Positions 45,086 through 54,867 of a stretch of 64,000 nt of DNA are shown here, piece after piece (within the stretch, counting starts at the first letter, position 1; every line of letters begins with the position of its first letter). A program made the position numbers and the translations under genes. Source of the DNA: Azospirillum oryzae (GTDB lineage Bacteria > Pseudomonadota > Alphaproteobacteria > Azospirillales > Azospirillaceae); assembly GCF_900177515.1 (NCBI RefSeq), contig NZ_FXAK01000002.1:600001-664000 (forward strand), written 5' to 3'. Under the pieces are notes generated by a model. The model was not told where the DNA came from and did not search any database. It worked only from the letters and a program-made list of their open reading frames with translations.

Positions 45086-45312
45086 CTTTCCGTAAATCCA
45101 CCGTGTTTTACAGCTGGATCGGTGACTTCATACCGACAGTTTTCTTTGCCCCTCTTGCCGGAGAGCGACCGTCCGAAGGGCTATGGGCTAAGCGGAACAA
45201 GCGTGCTACGAACGGGGGGAAGCATGGCATTTCTTCGAATTTTGTACTTGTTCTGTTCGGTGCGGCGGATCAGACTCGCGATCCAGAGCTGAAGGGAGTG
45301 GATTAAACAATC

Positions 45313-47256
45313 ATGGCGCGTCCATACGCGAGCGAGATGGCAAAACTGGCTGAGACGTTCACCTGGGCAGCCGGCGCCGATCTCCATCCGTTGCGTCAAG
45401 CGGTCCGCCTCGCTGGCTTGGCGCCGCTTCGTGCAATCGGTTCTGGCGGTTCTCTCACTGCTGCCCATGCGCTTGCTGGCCTGCATCAACGCTTTACGGG
45501 GCGCATTGCCGCGGTGGCCACGCCGCTCGAAGCCGCTGACGAGCCGCTCGATACGGGCGTGGCGACTTGGCTGTTGAGCGCTGGTGGCGGCAATGTTGAC
45601 ATCATCGCGGCGGCAAAGGCGCTCATCCAGCGTGAACCCCGCCAGATTGGAGTGCTATGCGGTCGCGACGACAGCCCGTTGGCAGAGCTCTGCCGTCAGC
45701 ATCCCTTCGTCGATCTCCTGACTTACTCGCCTCCAGCCGGCAAAGACGGCTTTCTCGCCACCAATTCGCTTCTAGGCTTCGTGGCTCTCCTCACGCGGGC
45801 CTACGCTCTCGAGTTCGGCGCGGAAGCAGACTGGGAGGACACGGCCAAGCGTTTGCAAACATTGCTTCTGGAAGGCTCCGCTACACTCAAGTCGTGGGAG
45901 GCGGCCACGGCGCCATTGTGGGCGCGGCCCACGACATTGGTGCTATACGGCCCTACCGCCCGTGTCGGCGCCGTAGACCTGGAATCGAAGTTCACCGAGG
46001 CGGCAATCGGCAATTTGCAACTCGCCGATTACCGCAACTTCGCACATGGCCGGCACCATTGGCTGGCCAAACGGGGTGAGACGAGCGGCGTGCTTGCGTT
46101 TGTTACCGACTCCGACCGTGCGCTCGCCGAACGCACCCTCGACCTGATCCCGCCGGACATCCCTCTGGCGCGGATCGAACTGGCGGGTGGCCCCGGCGCG
46201 ACGGCCTTGGCTTCGCTCGTGGCGGCCCTCCGGATCACCGGCTGGGCTGGGTTCACGCGCGGCATCGACCCCGGACGTCCCGGCGTTCCCGAATTTGGAC
46301 GCAAGCTCTACAATCTTCCCTTGCCGCGTTCAGGGCGCAGCTCGGCAACGGCGCGTCTTACACCGAGGGAGTCGGCTGCCATTGTCCGGAAAGCGGGCGT
46401 CGATCTTGGCCAACTCGTCACCTCGGGTGAACTCGACCGGTGGCGTAGCGCGATCGTTACCTTCCGCTCCCGCTTGTGCGAAGCCAGCTTCGGCGGCATC
46501 GTTCTCGACTACGACGGCACCATCGTTGACACGCGCCATCGATTTGAGCCTGCGTCGGCGGAAATGTCCGCCGAACTTGTGCGCTTGGCAGAGGCAGGTG
46601 TCCGGATCGCCGTTGCGACCGGGCGCGGACGATCAGTCCGACATGATTTGCAACGCATTCTGCCACGCCCGCTCTGGTCTCAAATCCTCATCGGGTACTA
46701 CAACGGAGCAGAGGTGGCGCCGCTGGACGACGACGAGGCGCCGAATGGGGCGGAGACCTCCTGTGCCTCGCTCCAGCCGCTTGTTGACGCTCTGCGCAGT
46801 CATCCGGAACTCGCCAAATGTGCCCGCCAAGAGAATCGGCCTTTCCAGATCACACTGGAGGCACTTCGAGTAATGCCAGAAAGCCGGCTTTGGGACTTGG
46901 CTCAACAGGTCATTCTTCTCGCCGATGCGAAAGGCGTCACCGTCACCCGCTCCAGCCATTCGATCGACATCGTCGCTGCGGGCGTTTCCAAGCAGAACGT
47001 TGTCCGGCGACTCCGCGAGGCGGTCGGGGATTCGCACATTCTCGCCATTGGTGACCGGGGCCGCTGGCCGGGGAACGATTACGAATTGCTGCGCGAACCG
47101 TTCGCGCTGAGCGTCGACGAAATCAGCGTCGATCCGGTTACGTGCTGGCACCTGGGTGAAGCGGGACAGCGTGGTCCTGCCGTAACGTTGGATTATCTGT
47201 CCGCGCTTGAGGTCGACGGTGGACATCTGCGGTTCGGTGAGGGGGCGTTGCGATGA
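45313..47256 (+). CDS. SIS-domain / HAD-phosphatase fusion, gene 1 of candidate conflict operon
   Basis: A 647-residue fusion. Residues about 10-330 form a sugar isomerase (SIS) unit with the phosphosugar loop IGSGGSLTAA, SAGGGNVDIIAAAKAL and a second lobe VDLESKFTEAAIGNLQL. Residues about 390-645 are a HAD phosphatase: the nucleophile pair in VLDYDGTIVDT (near 399 and 401), VATGRGRS, and a late GDRGRWPGNDYELL that fits the acidic motif. Together they could isomerise and dephosphorylate a phosphosugar. It is preceded by a 227-bp promoter-bearing gap after a terminator. Its stop overlaps the next start by four bases (ATGA). Substrate unknown. Confidence 0.75.
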   Translation: MARPYASEMAKLAETFTWAAGADLHPLRQAVRLAGLAPLRAIGSGGSLTAAHALAGLHQRFTGRIAAVATPLEAADEPLDTGVATWLLSAGGGNVDIIAAAKALIQREPRQIGVLCGRDDSPLAELCRQHPFVDLLTYSPPAGKDGFLATNSLLGFVALLTRAYALEFGAEADWEDTAKRLQTLLLEGSATLKSWEAATAPLWARPTTLVLYGPTARVGAVDLESKFTEAAIGNLQLADYRNFAHGRHHWLAKRGETSGVLAFVTDSDRALAERTLDLIPPDIPLARIELAGGPGATALASLVAALRITGWAGFTRGIDPGRPGVPEFGRKLYNLPLPRSGRSSATARLTPRESAAIVRKAGVDLGQLVTSGELDRWRSAIVTFRSRLCEASFGGIVLDYDGTIVDTRHRFEPASAEMSAELVRLAEAGVRIAVATGRGRSVRHDLQRILPRPLWSQILIGYYNGAEVAPLDDDEAPNGAETSCASLQPLVDALRSHPELAKCARQENRPFQITLEALRVMPESRLWDLAQQVILLADAKGVTVTRSSHSIDIVAAGVSKQNVVRRLREAVGDSHILAIGDRGRWPGNDYELLREPFALSVDEISVDPVTCWHLGEAGQRGPAVTLDYLSALEVDGGHLRFGEGALR

Positions 47257-48392
47257 ATCAAGATCTCGGCCTCAAGGTGCTTGGCCAGATCATGAACTGG
47301 ACCGACGACGTTGCGCGCCAGGAATTTCAGTGGCTGAGGCTGATGGCGCGTCTGAAGTACGACGGCTACCGTGACTTTCAGGCTGGTATGCGTTTCATTG
47401 AGAGTCTGGCCACTTGGCTCCAGCAATTCGCAGCGGATGAGCGCGATACGGCTTATGCTTTCGTACGCCAAACGCTGGTTTATATTGGTCCAGGTGAGAT
47501 GCAGCGGCTGGTGGAACAATTCTATCCGCGTACGGTGCGCGATCGCATCATCCGCACCGTGGCCGCTGAACGCCGCATGCCGCACTACCGGGTTCTTGCC
47601 GATACGGATGCCCGTGCTGCGAGTGAACGCCTGCGTCGCCAAACTCTGTTTATGGGTTTGAGTGACGGCGCGCGGATCGACACCATCCGCCACGCTAATG
47701 CGGGTCTTCTCAGCAATGAGCAGCTTGTCCAAGGCACGCAGGTCGACACGGAGAAATGGAAGGATCTTCTAGACAACCTTCGCAAAGATCTTGCTGATGC
47801 GGAGGCAAGATTTCGGCTAATATATCTGGTTGATGATTTTGCTGGCACCGGAACTTCGTTTATCCGATATGACGAAGAAAAGTCAAAATGGAAAGGGAAA
47901 CTGCTTCGTTTCAAAGATTCGGTTGAGAGCGCGACGGCAGCTTTGGGTGGAGAAAAGCTGTTCGAAGATGGTTGGGAGCTCTGTATTCATCACTATGTTG
48001 CTTCTTCGGCGGCCGAGGCGGCGATTGAAGAACGGTTGACCAAGACAATGGAGGTGTTCGGTACGGGGTGGGCGCGCGCCATGCATGCTTCCTTCGGCAT
48101 GGTCCTTCCGCGGGATCTGCCGATCGATGCTGTGCCAGACCGTTACGCCGATTTCCTGAAGCTGACACAAAGCTATTACGATCCGAAAATTCGTACCAAG
48201 CACACCGACGTAGGGGGGGTGACCCACCTCGGCCTGGGGTACGGCGGTTGCGCACTTCCGCTCGTGCTCGACCACAACACGCCCAACAACGCCGTCGCAC
48301 TGCTTTGGGCGGAGACGGATGGCGGCGACCGTGACGGCGTGATGGCTCCGGCGATGCGCCCGCTTTTTCGCCGTCGCCAACGGCACGCCTGA
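47253..48392 (+). CDS. phosphoribosyltransferase-like protein (PRTase-CE type), gene 2
   Basis: A 379-residue protein. A PRPP-binding loop, RLIYLVDDFAGTGTSFIRY (residues 188-206), is the hallmark of type I phosphoribosyltransferases, here in a divergent context with long helical flanks (residues 1-180). The family resembles the PRTase-CE group described in bacterial conflict systems, which usually stands beside an ORC/CDC6-like ATPase, as it does here. Transfer of a ribose-phosphate to or from a base or nucleotide is the expected chemistry; the substrate is unknown. Translation is coupled to the SIS-HAD gene by an ATGA overlap. Confidence 0.7.
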   Translation: MNQDLGLKVLGQIMNWTDDVARQEFQWLRLMARLKYDGYRDFQAGMRFIESLATWLQQFAADERDTAYAFVRQTLVYIGPGEMQRLVEQFYPRTVRDRIIRTVAAERRMPHYRVLADTDARAASERLRRQTLFMGLSDGARIDTIRHANAGLLSNEQLVQGTQVDTEKWKDLLDNLRKDLADAEARFRLIYLVDDFAGTGTSFIRYDEEKSKWKGKLLRFKDSVESATAALGGEKLFEDGWELCIHHYVASSAAEAAIEERLTKTMEVFGTGWARAMHASFGMVLPRDLPIDAVPDRYADFLKLTQSYYDPKIRTKHTDVGGVTHLGLGYGGCALPLVLDHNTPNNAVALLWAETDGGDRDGVMAPAMRPLFRRRQRHA

Positions 48393-48403
48393 GGGGGAGA
48401 TAG

Positions 48404-50314
48404 ATGGTCAACCCTTTCGAAAAACGCGCGACCGAATATCTTCGCGACGACGAGGCCTTCCTCGCCGTGGTCACGCCCGAGCCCCTTTCGACCTTCTTCC
48501 AGAAGCCTGCGAAGGAGGGACGTCTTTACGACCGCTTGGCGATGGTGATCGGCACGCCCGGTAGCGGGAAAACCACCCTCGCACGGCTCTTCCAATTCAC
48601 GACACTTCGAACCCTGCTGCGTAACCGCGGCATGACCAGCTACAAGCCTCTAATCGACACGCTGACCACCTGTGGGGCGATCGAAGACGAACGTCCGACG
48701 CTTATTGGTGGCCGGCTTCCGCTTGAGACCGAGTACCGGGAGTTTTGGGAATTTCCCTATCCCGAGGATCTCAAGACGGGCTTGATGATCGCGCTCCTCC
48801 AGGCACGCACCGTTCTGGCTTGGCTTCGTAACATTCAAGCCTCAGGTGTTCCGCTCGACCAAGTCAACATCGTGCCGCGCGCCGATTCGGACGCAGCCCT
48901 CACGGCCATCGGGGGCAAGGCGGGACCGGCACTTCTCGCCCGCGCTCGCGAGGTTGAACTCGCAATTTACCAAATCTCAGCAGCGTTGGTGCCGCCCGAT
49001 GTCGAAGACATCGACAGTGAAGCAGCGGCGGTCTACCGTCCGTTCGACGTGATCGAGGCATTCCAGATCACCGACGGTGAGGATGAACTGCGGCTCCGCC
49101 CGCTTGTCATTTTCGACGACGCTCACAGCTTGCATCCAACCCAACTCAATGAGCTGCGGCGCTGGCTCGCGCGCCGCGAGCTGAAGGTTGCACGCTGGGT
49201 GCTGACCCGCCTCGATGCTCTGACGCCCAGTGATGTGCTCTTGGATCGGGTAGCCGGCGCTGAGGAACCTGGCCTCAAGCGTACCCGCGAAATTACCGTC
49301 ATCCGGATGCAGAGCAACGAGGATCGTGCCAACCAGCGGCGGGCGTTCCGCAAGATGGCCAAAGATATGGCAGGCCGCTACCTGAGCCAAATGGAGGTGT
49401 TCAACCGGCGGCGCCTTCATAGCCTCGGTGATCTGTTGTCAACGACGCCCGAAGTGATCGCGCCGGGAAAGCGTGCGAAACTTGCCGAGTACGTTAACGT
49501 GCTCCAACGTCGATACAGCATTTCGGTGGAGCGTCGTCGTAGCCTTGAAAAAGAGGTCGATGACTATTTGGCCTCGGCTGATGAGAACGGCGAGGATCTG
49601 CGGCTCGGTATGCTGGCAATCCTATTCGAGCGCTACGCCAAGAGAATTCCGCAACGTAGCCTTTTCGAGGACAGCACGGATGACGTCGAACCCAACCGGC
49701 CACTGACAGCCGACGCCGGGGTTGCCGACGGTGCTCGCATTCACCTGCTGCACAAACATGATCGCCCCTACTTCTTCGGCATTGATGCCCTGTGCGACGC
49801 GAGCTCTGAGAATGCTGAACAGTTCCTTCAGCTTGCGGCTCGCCTCGTCTTGCAATCGGAAACTCAACTCGTCCGTCGTGGCAAGGACGCGATGTTGACC
49901 AGCGGCGTCCAGCACAAGCTCTTGCGCGAGCGAGCTTCTGAGATGGTGCTGCGGGATTGGGATTTCCCGCAGTCCCAACTCGTCCGGCGGCTGGCGAATG
50001 GGATCGCGGAAGAGTGCCTGAAAAAAAGTATGGAAGGAAACGCGTCGCTCGGCGGCGGGGCAACGGCTTTCGGCATTCCCCAGGAGGATTTCGACGCCAT
50101 TCCCGAAACTCATCCGCATCTGGCGCGCGTGCTCCACTTCGGAGTCGCCTACAACGCCTTTGGACTGGTGCCCAACCATGGTACCAAGAAGCGCGTCTGG
50201 TGCCTGATCGAACTTGGTGGCGCTCTTCTGCTCCATCACGGGTTGACGCTGAAGCGAGGGGGTTTTCTCGAGCGTCGCAGTGAGGATCTTGTCCGCTTGC
50301 TCGGCGAGGTCTGA
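48404..50314 (+). CDS. ORC/CDC6-like AAA ATPase, gene 3
   Basis: A 636-residue ATPase. Walker [10 protein letters not shown] lies at 50-58 and Walker [15 protein letters not shown] near 232-245. A sensor-like stretch ([16 protein letters not shown]) follows, then a long helical and winged-helix-like C-terminal half ([20 protein letters not shown] near the end). It resembles the ORC-CDC6 family AAA proteins that accompany PRTase-CE proteins in conflict systems. A role as sensor or regulator driving the enzyme partners is inferred. It begins 11 bases after the PRTase stop with GGGGAG as ribosome-binding site. Confidence 0.75.
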   Translation: MVNPFEKRATEYLRDDEAFLAVVTPEPLSTFFQKPAKEGRLYDRLAMVIGTPGSGKTTLARLFQFTTLRTLLRNRGMTSYKPLIDTLTTCGAIEDERPTLIGGRLPLETEYREFWEFPYPEDLKTGLMIALLQARTVLAWLRNIQASGVPLDQVNIVPRADSDAALTAIGGKAGPALLARAREVELAIYQISAALVPPDVEDIDSEAAAVYRPFDVIEAFQITDGEDELRLRPLVIFDDAHSLHPTQLNELRRWLARRELKVARWVLTRLDALTPSDVLLDRVAGAEEPGLKRTREITVIRMQSNEDRANQRRAFRKMAKDMAGRYLSQMEVFNRRRLHSLGDLLSTTPEVIAPGKRAKLAEYVNVLQRRYSISVERRRSLEKEVDDYLASADENGEDLRLGMLAILFERYAKRIPQRSLFEDSTDDVEPNRPLTADAGVADGARIHLLHKHDRPYFFGIDALCDASSENAEQFLQLAARLVLQSETQLVRRGKDAMLTSGVQHKLLRERASEMVLRDWDFPQSQLVRRLANGIAEECLKKSMEGNASLGGGATAFGIPQEDFDAIPETHPHLARVLHFGVAYNAFGLVPNHGTKKRVWCLIELGGALLLHHGLTLKRGGFLERRSEDLVRLLGEV

Positions 50315-50315
50315 A

Positions 50316-51431
50316 ATGGCACGCGATCGCCGCTGGGATCCCTGCGTTGCCCACCGTGGCAAAGAGGTGGACAGCTTCCTGTCGGATTATTTCACCCAAC
50401 CGGAGCGGCTGGCGTTCCTCGTCGCGGGCGCTGGCTTCGACCCGCGCTCACGCGCCGTCGCGACCCGGCTGGCTGCGGCCGGTGCGCCGGTGCGCGCGCT
50501 ATGGGTCCAGGAAAATCGGCCCAACCCGCACCAAGGGCAGGTGGAGCGAGCCACCACGAATACGGCAGAGTTGCTCGCCGCCTTCGCGGAACGGGAACTT
50601 GTCCCGGTTGAGATTTTTGGGTCGGACGGCGCCGTCGTTGGAGGGCGAAACATCATCAACGTCCTCAATCGGCAGAGCTTCGACAGCGTGACGGACGTGG
50701 TGGTTGATATAAGCGCACTGTCGGTTGGGACGAGCTTCCCGATCATCCGCTATTTCGTCGAACGGATCGGCCGCCGCAAGGGGCCGGCCAATCTCCATGT
50801 GTTTGTCGCCCATGACCCGCGCCTTGATTCGGACATTCGCTCCATCCCGAGTGATGCTCCCGGTTATGTCCATGGCTTCAAGGGCGGTTCAACGCTGTTC
50901 GCCGCCGCCGCCGCTGCACGACTTTGGCTGCCGCAGCTGGCGGCTGGACGCCGCAGCGCGCTCGGACGGCTCTACGACTTTGTCGAACCGCACGACACCT
51001 GCCCCATTCTTCCCTTTCCGGCGAGCGACCCTCGTCTGGGCGACGCTCTGGCAGCGGAATACCTGACCGAACTTGAAAGCACTTGGGCGGTGGACACGCG
51101 CAACATCGTGTACGCGGACGAGAGTGATCCGCTTGACCTTTACCGTACGATTCTCCGCCTGGACGACCTGCGCCAGCCTGTCTTCGCCGAAACCGGTGGC
51201 TCGATGCTGGTCCTTTCACCGCTCGGCAGCAAGGTGATGGCGCTCGGTGCGCTCATGGCAGCGCTGGAGCGCGATTTGCCCGTTGCTCACCTTGAACCGA
51301 TCGGCTACGAAGTGGGGCCGGCGGTTCCGGTTGAGATTGTCGAACCAAATCTAGTTCATATTTGGCTAGAGGGTGATGTCTATCCCCAACCCCGGCCGTC
51401 GTTGGTGGCAGAAGGGAGGCCAAAACCATGA
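50316..51431 (+). CDS. unrecognised protein with Rossmann-like features, gene 4
   Basis: A 371-residue protein that is not recognised. Residues about 30-60 read LAFLVAGAGFDPRSRAVATR, a glycine-rich strand-turn-helix like a nucleotide- or SAM-binding fold. Later strands VVVDISALSVGTSFPIIRYF (near 130) and GGSMLVLSPLGSKVMALGAL (near 300) suggest an alternating alpha/beta enzyme or a SAVED/CARF-like sensor. Neither can be asserted. No membrane segment is seen. The ATG at 50316 follows the ATPase stop by one base and has GAGG seven bases upstream; the longer frame would overlap the ATPase. The stop overlaps the PfkB start (ATGA). Confidence 0.65.
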   Translation: MARDRRWDPCVAHRGKEVDSFLSDYFTQPERLAFLVAGAGFDPRSRAVATRLAAAGAPVRALWVQENRPNPHQGQVERATTNTAELLAAFAERELVPVEIFGSDGAVVGGRNIINVLNRQSFDSVTDVVVDISALSVGTSFPIIRYFVERIGRRKGPANLHVFVAHDPRLDSDIRSIPSDAPGYVHGFKGGSTLFAAAAAARLWLPQLAAGRRSALGRLYDFVEPHDTCPILPFPASDPRLGDALAAEYLTELESTWAVDTRNIVYADESDPLDLYRTILRLDDLRQPVFAETGGSMLVLSPLGSKVMALGALMAALERDLPVAHLEPIGYEVGPAVPVEIVEPNLVHIWLEGDVYPQPRPSLVAEGRPKP

Positions 51432-52516
51432 CTTCTGTCGTGCAGCCTAAGATTTTCGGAGCCGGCCTCATCGCACTTGATTTGGTCATGGGGCCCGACC
51501 CTGAAACTCCTGTGCGCTCTTGGGCGGGTGGTACTTGCGGAAACGTGCTCTCTATCTTGGCTTACCTCGGCTGGGGCGCCTATCCGATTGCCCGGATGAA
51601 CGGTGACCCGGCATCTGACCGCGTGCGTGCGGACATGGCGAGGTGGGGTGTTCACCTCGATTGGGCGAGCTGCGCACCGACGACCCACACCCCCATCATC
51701 GTCCAGCAGATTTCGCGCGGGCGGGATGGACGTCCCAAGCACCGTTTTTCGTGGTCCTGCCCCCATTGCGGTCAATGGTTGCCGGCTTTCAAGGCAATTA
51801 CCTTAGCTGCGGTGGAAGCGGTCAAACCAGCACTCACTGGTGCGTCGGTGTTCTTCCTGGACCGCCTCTCTCGTGCCACCCTCACGCTCGCGGCTGAAGC
51901 ATCTGCCCGTGGTGCAGTTGTGGTCTTCGAGCCTTCGGGTAAAGCGACTGACAAGCTCATGGTAGAGGCGATCGCATTGGCTCATGTCGTCAAATATGCC
52001 GACGAGCGGCTTGCGGGCGTTGACGGTGTTATGGCGGAGGGTTCGGCTACCCTGCTCGAGGTTCAGACGCTTGGAGAGCGTGGATTGAAATATCGCCACC
52101 GGCTCGGCGGGGAGCTCTCGAACTGGATCCACCTTGGGGCGGTTCGCGCGCCACGGCTCGCTGACACCTGCGGTTCTGGCGACTGGTGCACGGCTGGCCT
52201 CATCGCCAAGGCGGCCGTCGGGGGACAAGCAGGCCTCCGGCACGCAGGGCCGAGTGGCGTCGAGGCAGCGCTCCGTTACGGTCAAGCCCTCGCGGCCTGG
52301 AACTGTGGATTCGAAGGCGCTCGAGGGGGTATGTACATTGTCGAGCGGGATACATTTGAAGCGCAGATCTCCCGGCTGCTCAGAGGTGAAATCGATAGCC
52401 TTACAGACACGCCGGTGATGGTGGAGTCTACCCAGCCTATCGCTTGTCCCGCTTGCCCACCCATGCCATCCAAACCTCGTGCGTTAAAGGGGCTACGACC
52501 AGAACAAGCGGCCTGA
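51428..52516 (+). CDS. PfkB-family sugar/nucleoside kinase, gene 5
   Basis: A 362-residue kinase of the ribokinase superfamily. The N-terminal substrate motif AGGTCGNVLSILAYLGW, a nucleoside-kinase-like middle, and the catalytic DTCGSGDWCTAGLI (aspartates near 246 and 252, anion hole GSGD) are present. Unusually it has CPHC near residue 112 and CPAC near 343, possible zinc ligands, in regions where PfkB proteins normally lack cysteines. It would phosphorylate a sugar or nucleoside made or consumed by the SIS-HAD and PRTase-like partners. Last gene of the operon; it overlaps gene 4 by four bases. Confidence 0.78.
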   Translation: MTSVVQPKIFGAGLIALDLVMGPDPETPVRSWAGGTCGNVLSILAYLGWGAYPIARMNGDPASDRVRADMARWGVHLDWASCAPTTHTPIIVQQISRGRDGRPKHRFSWSCPHCGQWLPAFKAITLAAVEAVKPALTGASVFFLDRLSRATLTLAAEASARGAVVVFEPSGKATDKLMVEAIALAHVVKYADERLAGVDGVMAEGSATLLEVQTLGERGLKYRHRLGGELSNWIHLGAVRAPRLADTCGSGDWCTAGLIAKAAVGGQAGLRHAGPSGVEAALRYGQALAAWNCGFEGARGGMYIVERDTFEAQISRLLRGEIDSLTDTPVMVESTQPIACPACPPMPSKPRALKGLRPEQAA

Positions 52517-52711
52517 CGCAAACAGCTTGCTCCGTTAAACTCGTTTCCGTGCCATGGAGCGAGCTGTTTCCCCATTGCTATTCCTATATCGTCCGTGGCG
52601 CCGCTGGGGGCCTGACCGCTGTAAACGGTGTTTTCAAGCTAAAGCGGGTCCCGTCTGCCGAGTATCGTGGCAGGGCAGGAGTTCGCCGACCGGTAGGTCA
52701 TGTCGCCGATA

Positions 52712-52945
52712 TTAAATCGGCGCTGATGGGCACAAAAGTTCAAGTGAATCGTCAAGATAGCTGACGAAATATGGTGCCTCTTCACCATTCCAAGCGCCAT
52801 CGGGGTGGGATGGCATCGAGTCCACCATGGCTTGAGCCAATGGTGACAGCTTCAATCGAGCGGTGCCCGCCGGCGCGTCGAGTAAGCCGACTTGCTCCTC
52901 GATCAAGGTCGGTACTTCGATCTGGAGATCGATTGGGCGCCGCAC
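52712..52945 (-). pseudogene. 3' fragment of an unknown gene cut by IS66
   Basis: The minus-strand frame ends in a plausible acidic C-terminus (APYFVSYLDDSLELLCPSAP). Its upstream end runs into the IS66 left end at 52950 only a few bases before the apparent ATG. It reads like the last 77 residues of a truncated gene. No family is recognised, and the ATG may be accidental. Confidence 0.4.
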
Positions 52946-53044
52946 GCTTGTAAGCGTCGTCTAGAGGCTGCCTTGCGGGATCGGCGGGCTCTGTGCTGAA
53001 AGCTGGGTGTCGGCTGTGCGGGAGGGCATAGCCGGTTTGGCATC

Positions 53045-53482
53045 GTGGCAAGCAGCGTGGTTTGCACCGTGGCGGTCCAGCGTATTGAAGTCATCACCGG
53101 CGCCGGCGGACGGCGCGCCTACTCGGCCGAGGAGAAGATCCGCCTGGTCGGTGAAGCCCATGGCGGCCGCGGCGCGGTGGCGGCGGTGGCGCGCCGTCAC
53201 GGCGTGTGCACCAGCCTGATCTACCGGTGGCGCCGGCAGCTCAAGAGCGGCGCACTGTCGGTCGAAGCGCCGGCGTTCGTGCCGGTGCGCATACTCGAGG
53301 CGCCGCCGTCCGCCAGCATCGTCGCTCCCACTCCTACGGCCGTGGCGGAACCAGCGCCCTCGGTCGAGCGCCGAACCGCGTTGGCCGAGGTGGTGCTCGC
53401 CAACGGTCGCGTGCTGCGCGTTGCCGAGGACATCGCCCCGGCCACGCTGCGCCGACTGGTCGGCGCGCTGGACGGCCTGTGA
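53045..53482 (+). CDS. tnpA: IS66 accessory protein TnpA
   Basis: A 145-residue protein with an N-terminal HTH of the IS66 TnpA type ([40 protein letters not shown]). It ends with [20 protein letters not shown], the usual C-terminus. It probably assists DNA recognition in transposition. The first possible start is GTG at 53045; GTG at 53069 is also possible. Its TGA overlaps the GTG start of tnpB, the standard IS66 arrangement. Confidence 0.88.
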   Translation: MASSVVCTVAVQRIEVITGAGGRRAYSAEEKIRLVGEAHGGRGAVAAVARRHGVCTSLIYRWRRQLKSGALSVEAPAFVPVRILEAPPSASIVAPTPTAVAEPAPSVERRTALAEVVLANGRVLRVAEDIAPATLRRLVGALDGL

Positions 53483-53826
53483 TCTCGGTTCCCGCCGGTG
53501 TGCGGGTCTACCTGGCGATGGGCCCCACCGACATGCGCAAGGGCATGGACGGACTGGCCATGCTTGCCCAGGAAATCCTCAAGCAGGACCCGTTCGCCGG
53601 CCATTTGTTCGTCTTTCGCGGCCGGCAAGGTCACGTGGTGAAGGTTCTGTACTGGGATGGCCAGGGCTTCTGCCTGTTCACCAAGCGCCTGGAGAGGGGT
53701 CGCTTCGTATGGCCGATCAGCCGCGAGGGTGTGGCGGTGCTCACTCCGGCCCAACTGGCGATGCTCATCGAGGGCATGGATTGGCGCGCCCCGCAACGCA
53801 CGTGGCGCCCGGAGATGGCGGGGTGA
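53479..53826 (+). CDS. tnpB: IS66 accessory protein TnpB (Orf2)
   Basis: A 115-residue protein, the exact length usual for IS66 Orf2. Family motifs: [54 protein letters not shown]. Its biochemical role is unproven but it is required for IS66 transposition. It starts with GTG overlapping the tnpA stop. It appears intact. Confidence 0.93.
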   Translation: MISVPAGVRVYLAMGPTDMRKGMDGLAMLAQEILKQDPFAGHLFVFRGRQGHVVKVLYWDGQGFCLFTKRLERGRFVWPISREGVAVLTPAQLAMLIEGMDWRAPQRTWRPEMAG

Positions 53827-53912
53827 GTCCCGGCCGCCACGCTCGCCGCCGATCAGCACCGGGGCGGTGATCGATGCTCCGCCGTGGACCGCCGATCGGG
53901 TAGACTTCGGCC

Positions 53913-54422
53913 ATGCCCGCCACCACCGAGCCGCCGCCCACCGACATCGAGACGCTGCGCGCGATCATCGCGGCGCAGGCCGCGGAGTTGGCGGCCGAGC
54001 GTCGGCGTCGCGAGGCCAGCGAGGCCGAATTGGCCGCCGCCAAGGCCGGCCTGGTGGCCAAGGCGCTGGAGGTGGAGAAGCTCAAGATCCAACTGGCCCG
54101 GCTGCGACGGATGCAATTCGGGCGTTCCTCCGAGAAGATCGACCGCGAGATCGACCAGCTCGAACTGGCGCTGGAGGATCTGGAGGCAGCCGCGGCGGCC
54201 GAAGGGATGCCGGCCGATCCCGCCGAGCCGCGGGCGCCCTCGCCGGAGAGCCGTGCCCAAGCCGGCCGGCGCAAGCTGCCGGAGCATCTGCCGCGCACCG
54301 AGATCGTGCACGCCCCGTTTGATGCCTGCCCATCCTGTGGCGGCGCCCTGCGCCAAGTGGGCGAGGATGTTCGCGAGGTTCTCATCGCCCGTCCATTGTG
54401 CCCATGCCGGGCAGGATGTTGA
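53913..54422 (+). pseudogene. tnpC: IS66 transposase TnpC, 5' fragment
   Basis: The first ~157 residues match IS66 TnpC: a leucine-zipper-like N-terminus (IIAAQAAELAAERRRREASE), the family motif LKIQLARLRRMQFGRSSEKI, and the zinc-binding CPSCGGALRQVGEDVREVL. After about 54381 homology stops and about 13 foreign residues precede a stop codon. The catalytic DDE part is absent, so the protein cannot transpose the element. The 3' end of the same gene lies at 56959. Confidence 0.88.
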
Positions 54423-54867
54423 CGTCCATTACCGCTGGCATCCGCTGCATGGCCGTCGCGTCCGGGTGATGTGGAGCGAGGCGCGCGCCATCGGCCGTCT
54501 GGTTTTCGTCGAGGCGGCACCCGGCATCATCACGGTGCTGCCGGAATGGATGCTGGACCCTGTCATCTGCGCTGGCATGGAACTCGGTACGCCGCGGATC
54601 GCGGTGGAAGCGCTCATCAACCTTCAGCGTCAGCTGAGCGACGGCGGATTCAGGCGAAGCTCTCCAGGCGATCCGATCATCGTCCCGGAGGAGCGACATG
54701 AAAATGCCGTCAGCATCAACACGACGGGTCAAGACCCGGCGCCAGTTCAGCATGGCCTTCGACACCGCAAGGCTGCGGACGATCAGCCCGGCCGACCGCG
54801 CCGCGGCGGTGGTGCAATTGGCCCTTCTCCTAATGGAAGCCGCAGGTGCCGGAACCGGGGAGCGTGA
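54367..54867 (+). CDS. DUF5372-like protein of recombinase cassette
   Basis: A 166-residue frame. From residue 9 it reads VHCAHAGQDVDVHYRWHPLH, then VMWSEARAIGRLVFVEAAPG, similar to DUF5372 proteins found just upstream of large serine recombinases. The only in-frame ATG (54367) lies inside the tnpC fragment, so the start may be hybrid and the first residues foreign; the natural start may have been lost. Its 3' part overlaps the next small gene. Function unknown. Confidence 0.6.
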   Translation: MFARFSSPVHCAHAGQDVDVHYRWHPLHGRRVRVMWSEARAIGRLVFVEAAPGIITVLPEWMLDPVICAGMELGTPRIAVEALINLQRQLSDGGFRRSSPGDPIIVPEERHENAVSINTTGQDPAPVQHGLRHRKAADDQPGRPRRGGGAIGPSPNGSRRCRNRGA

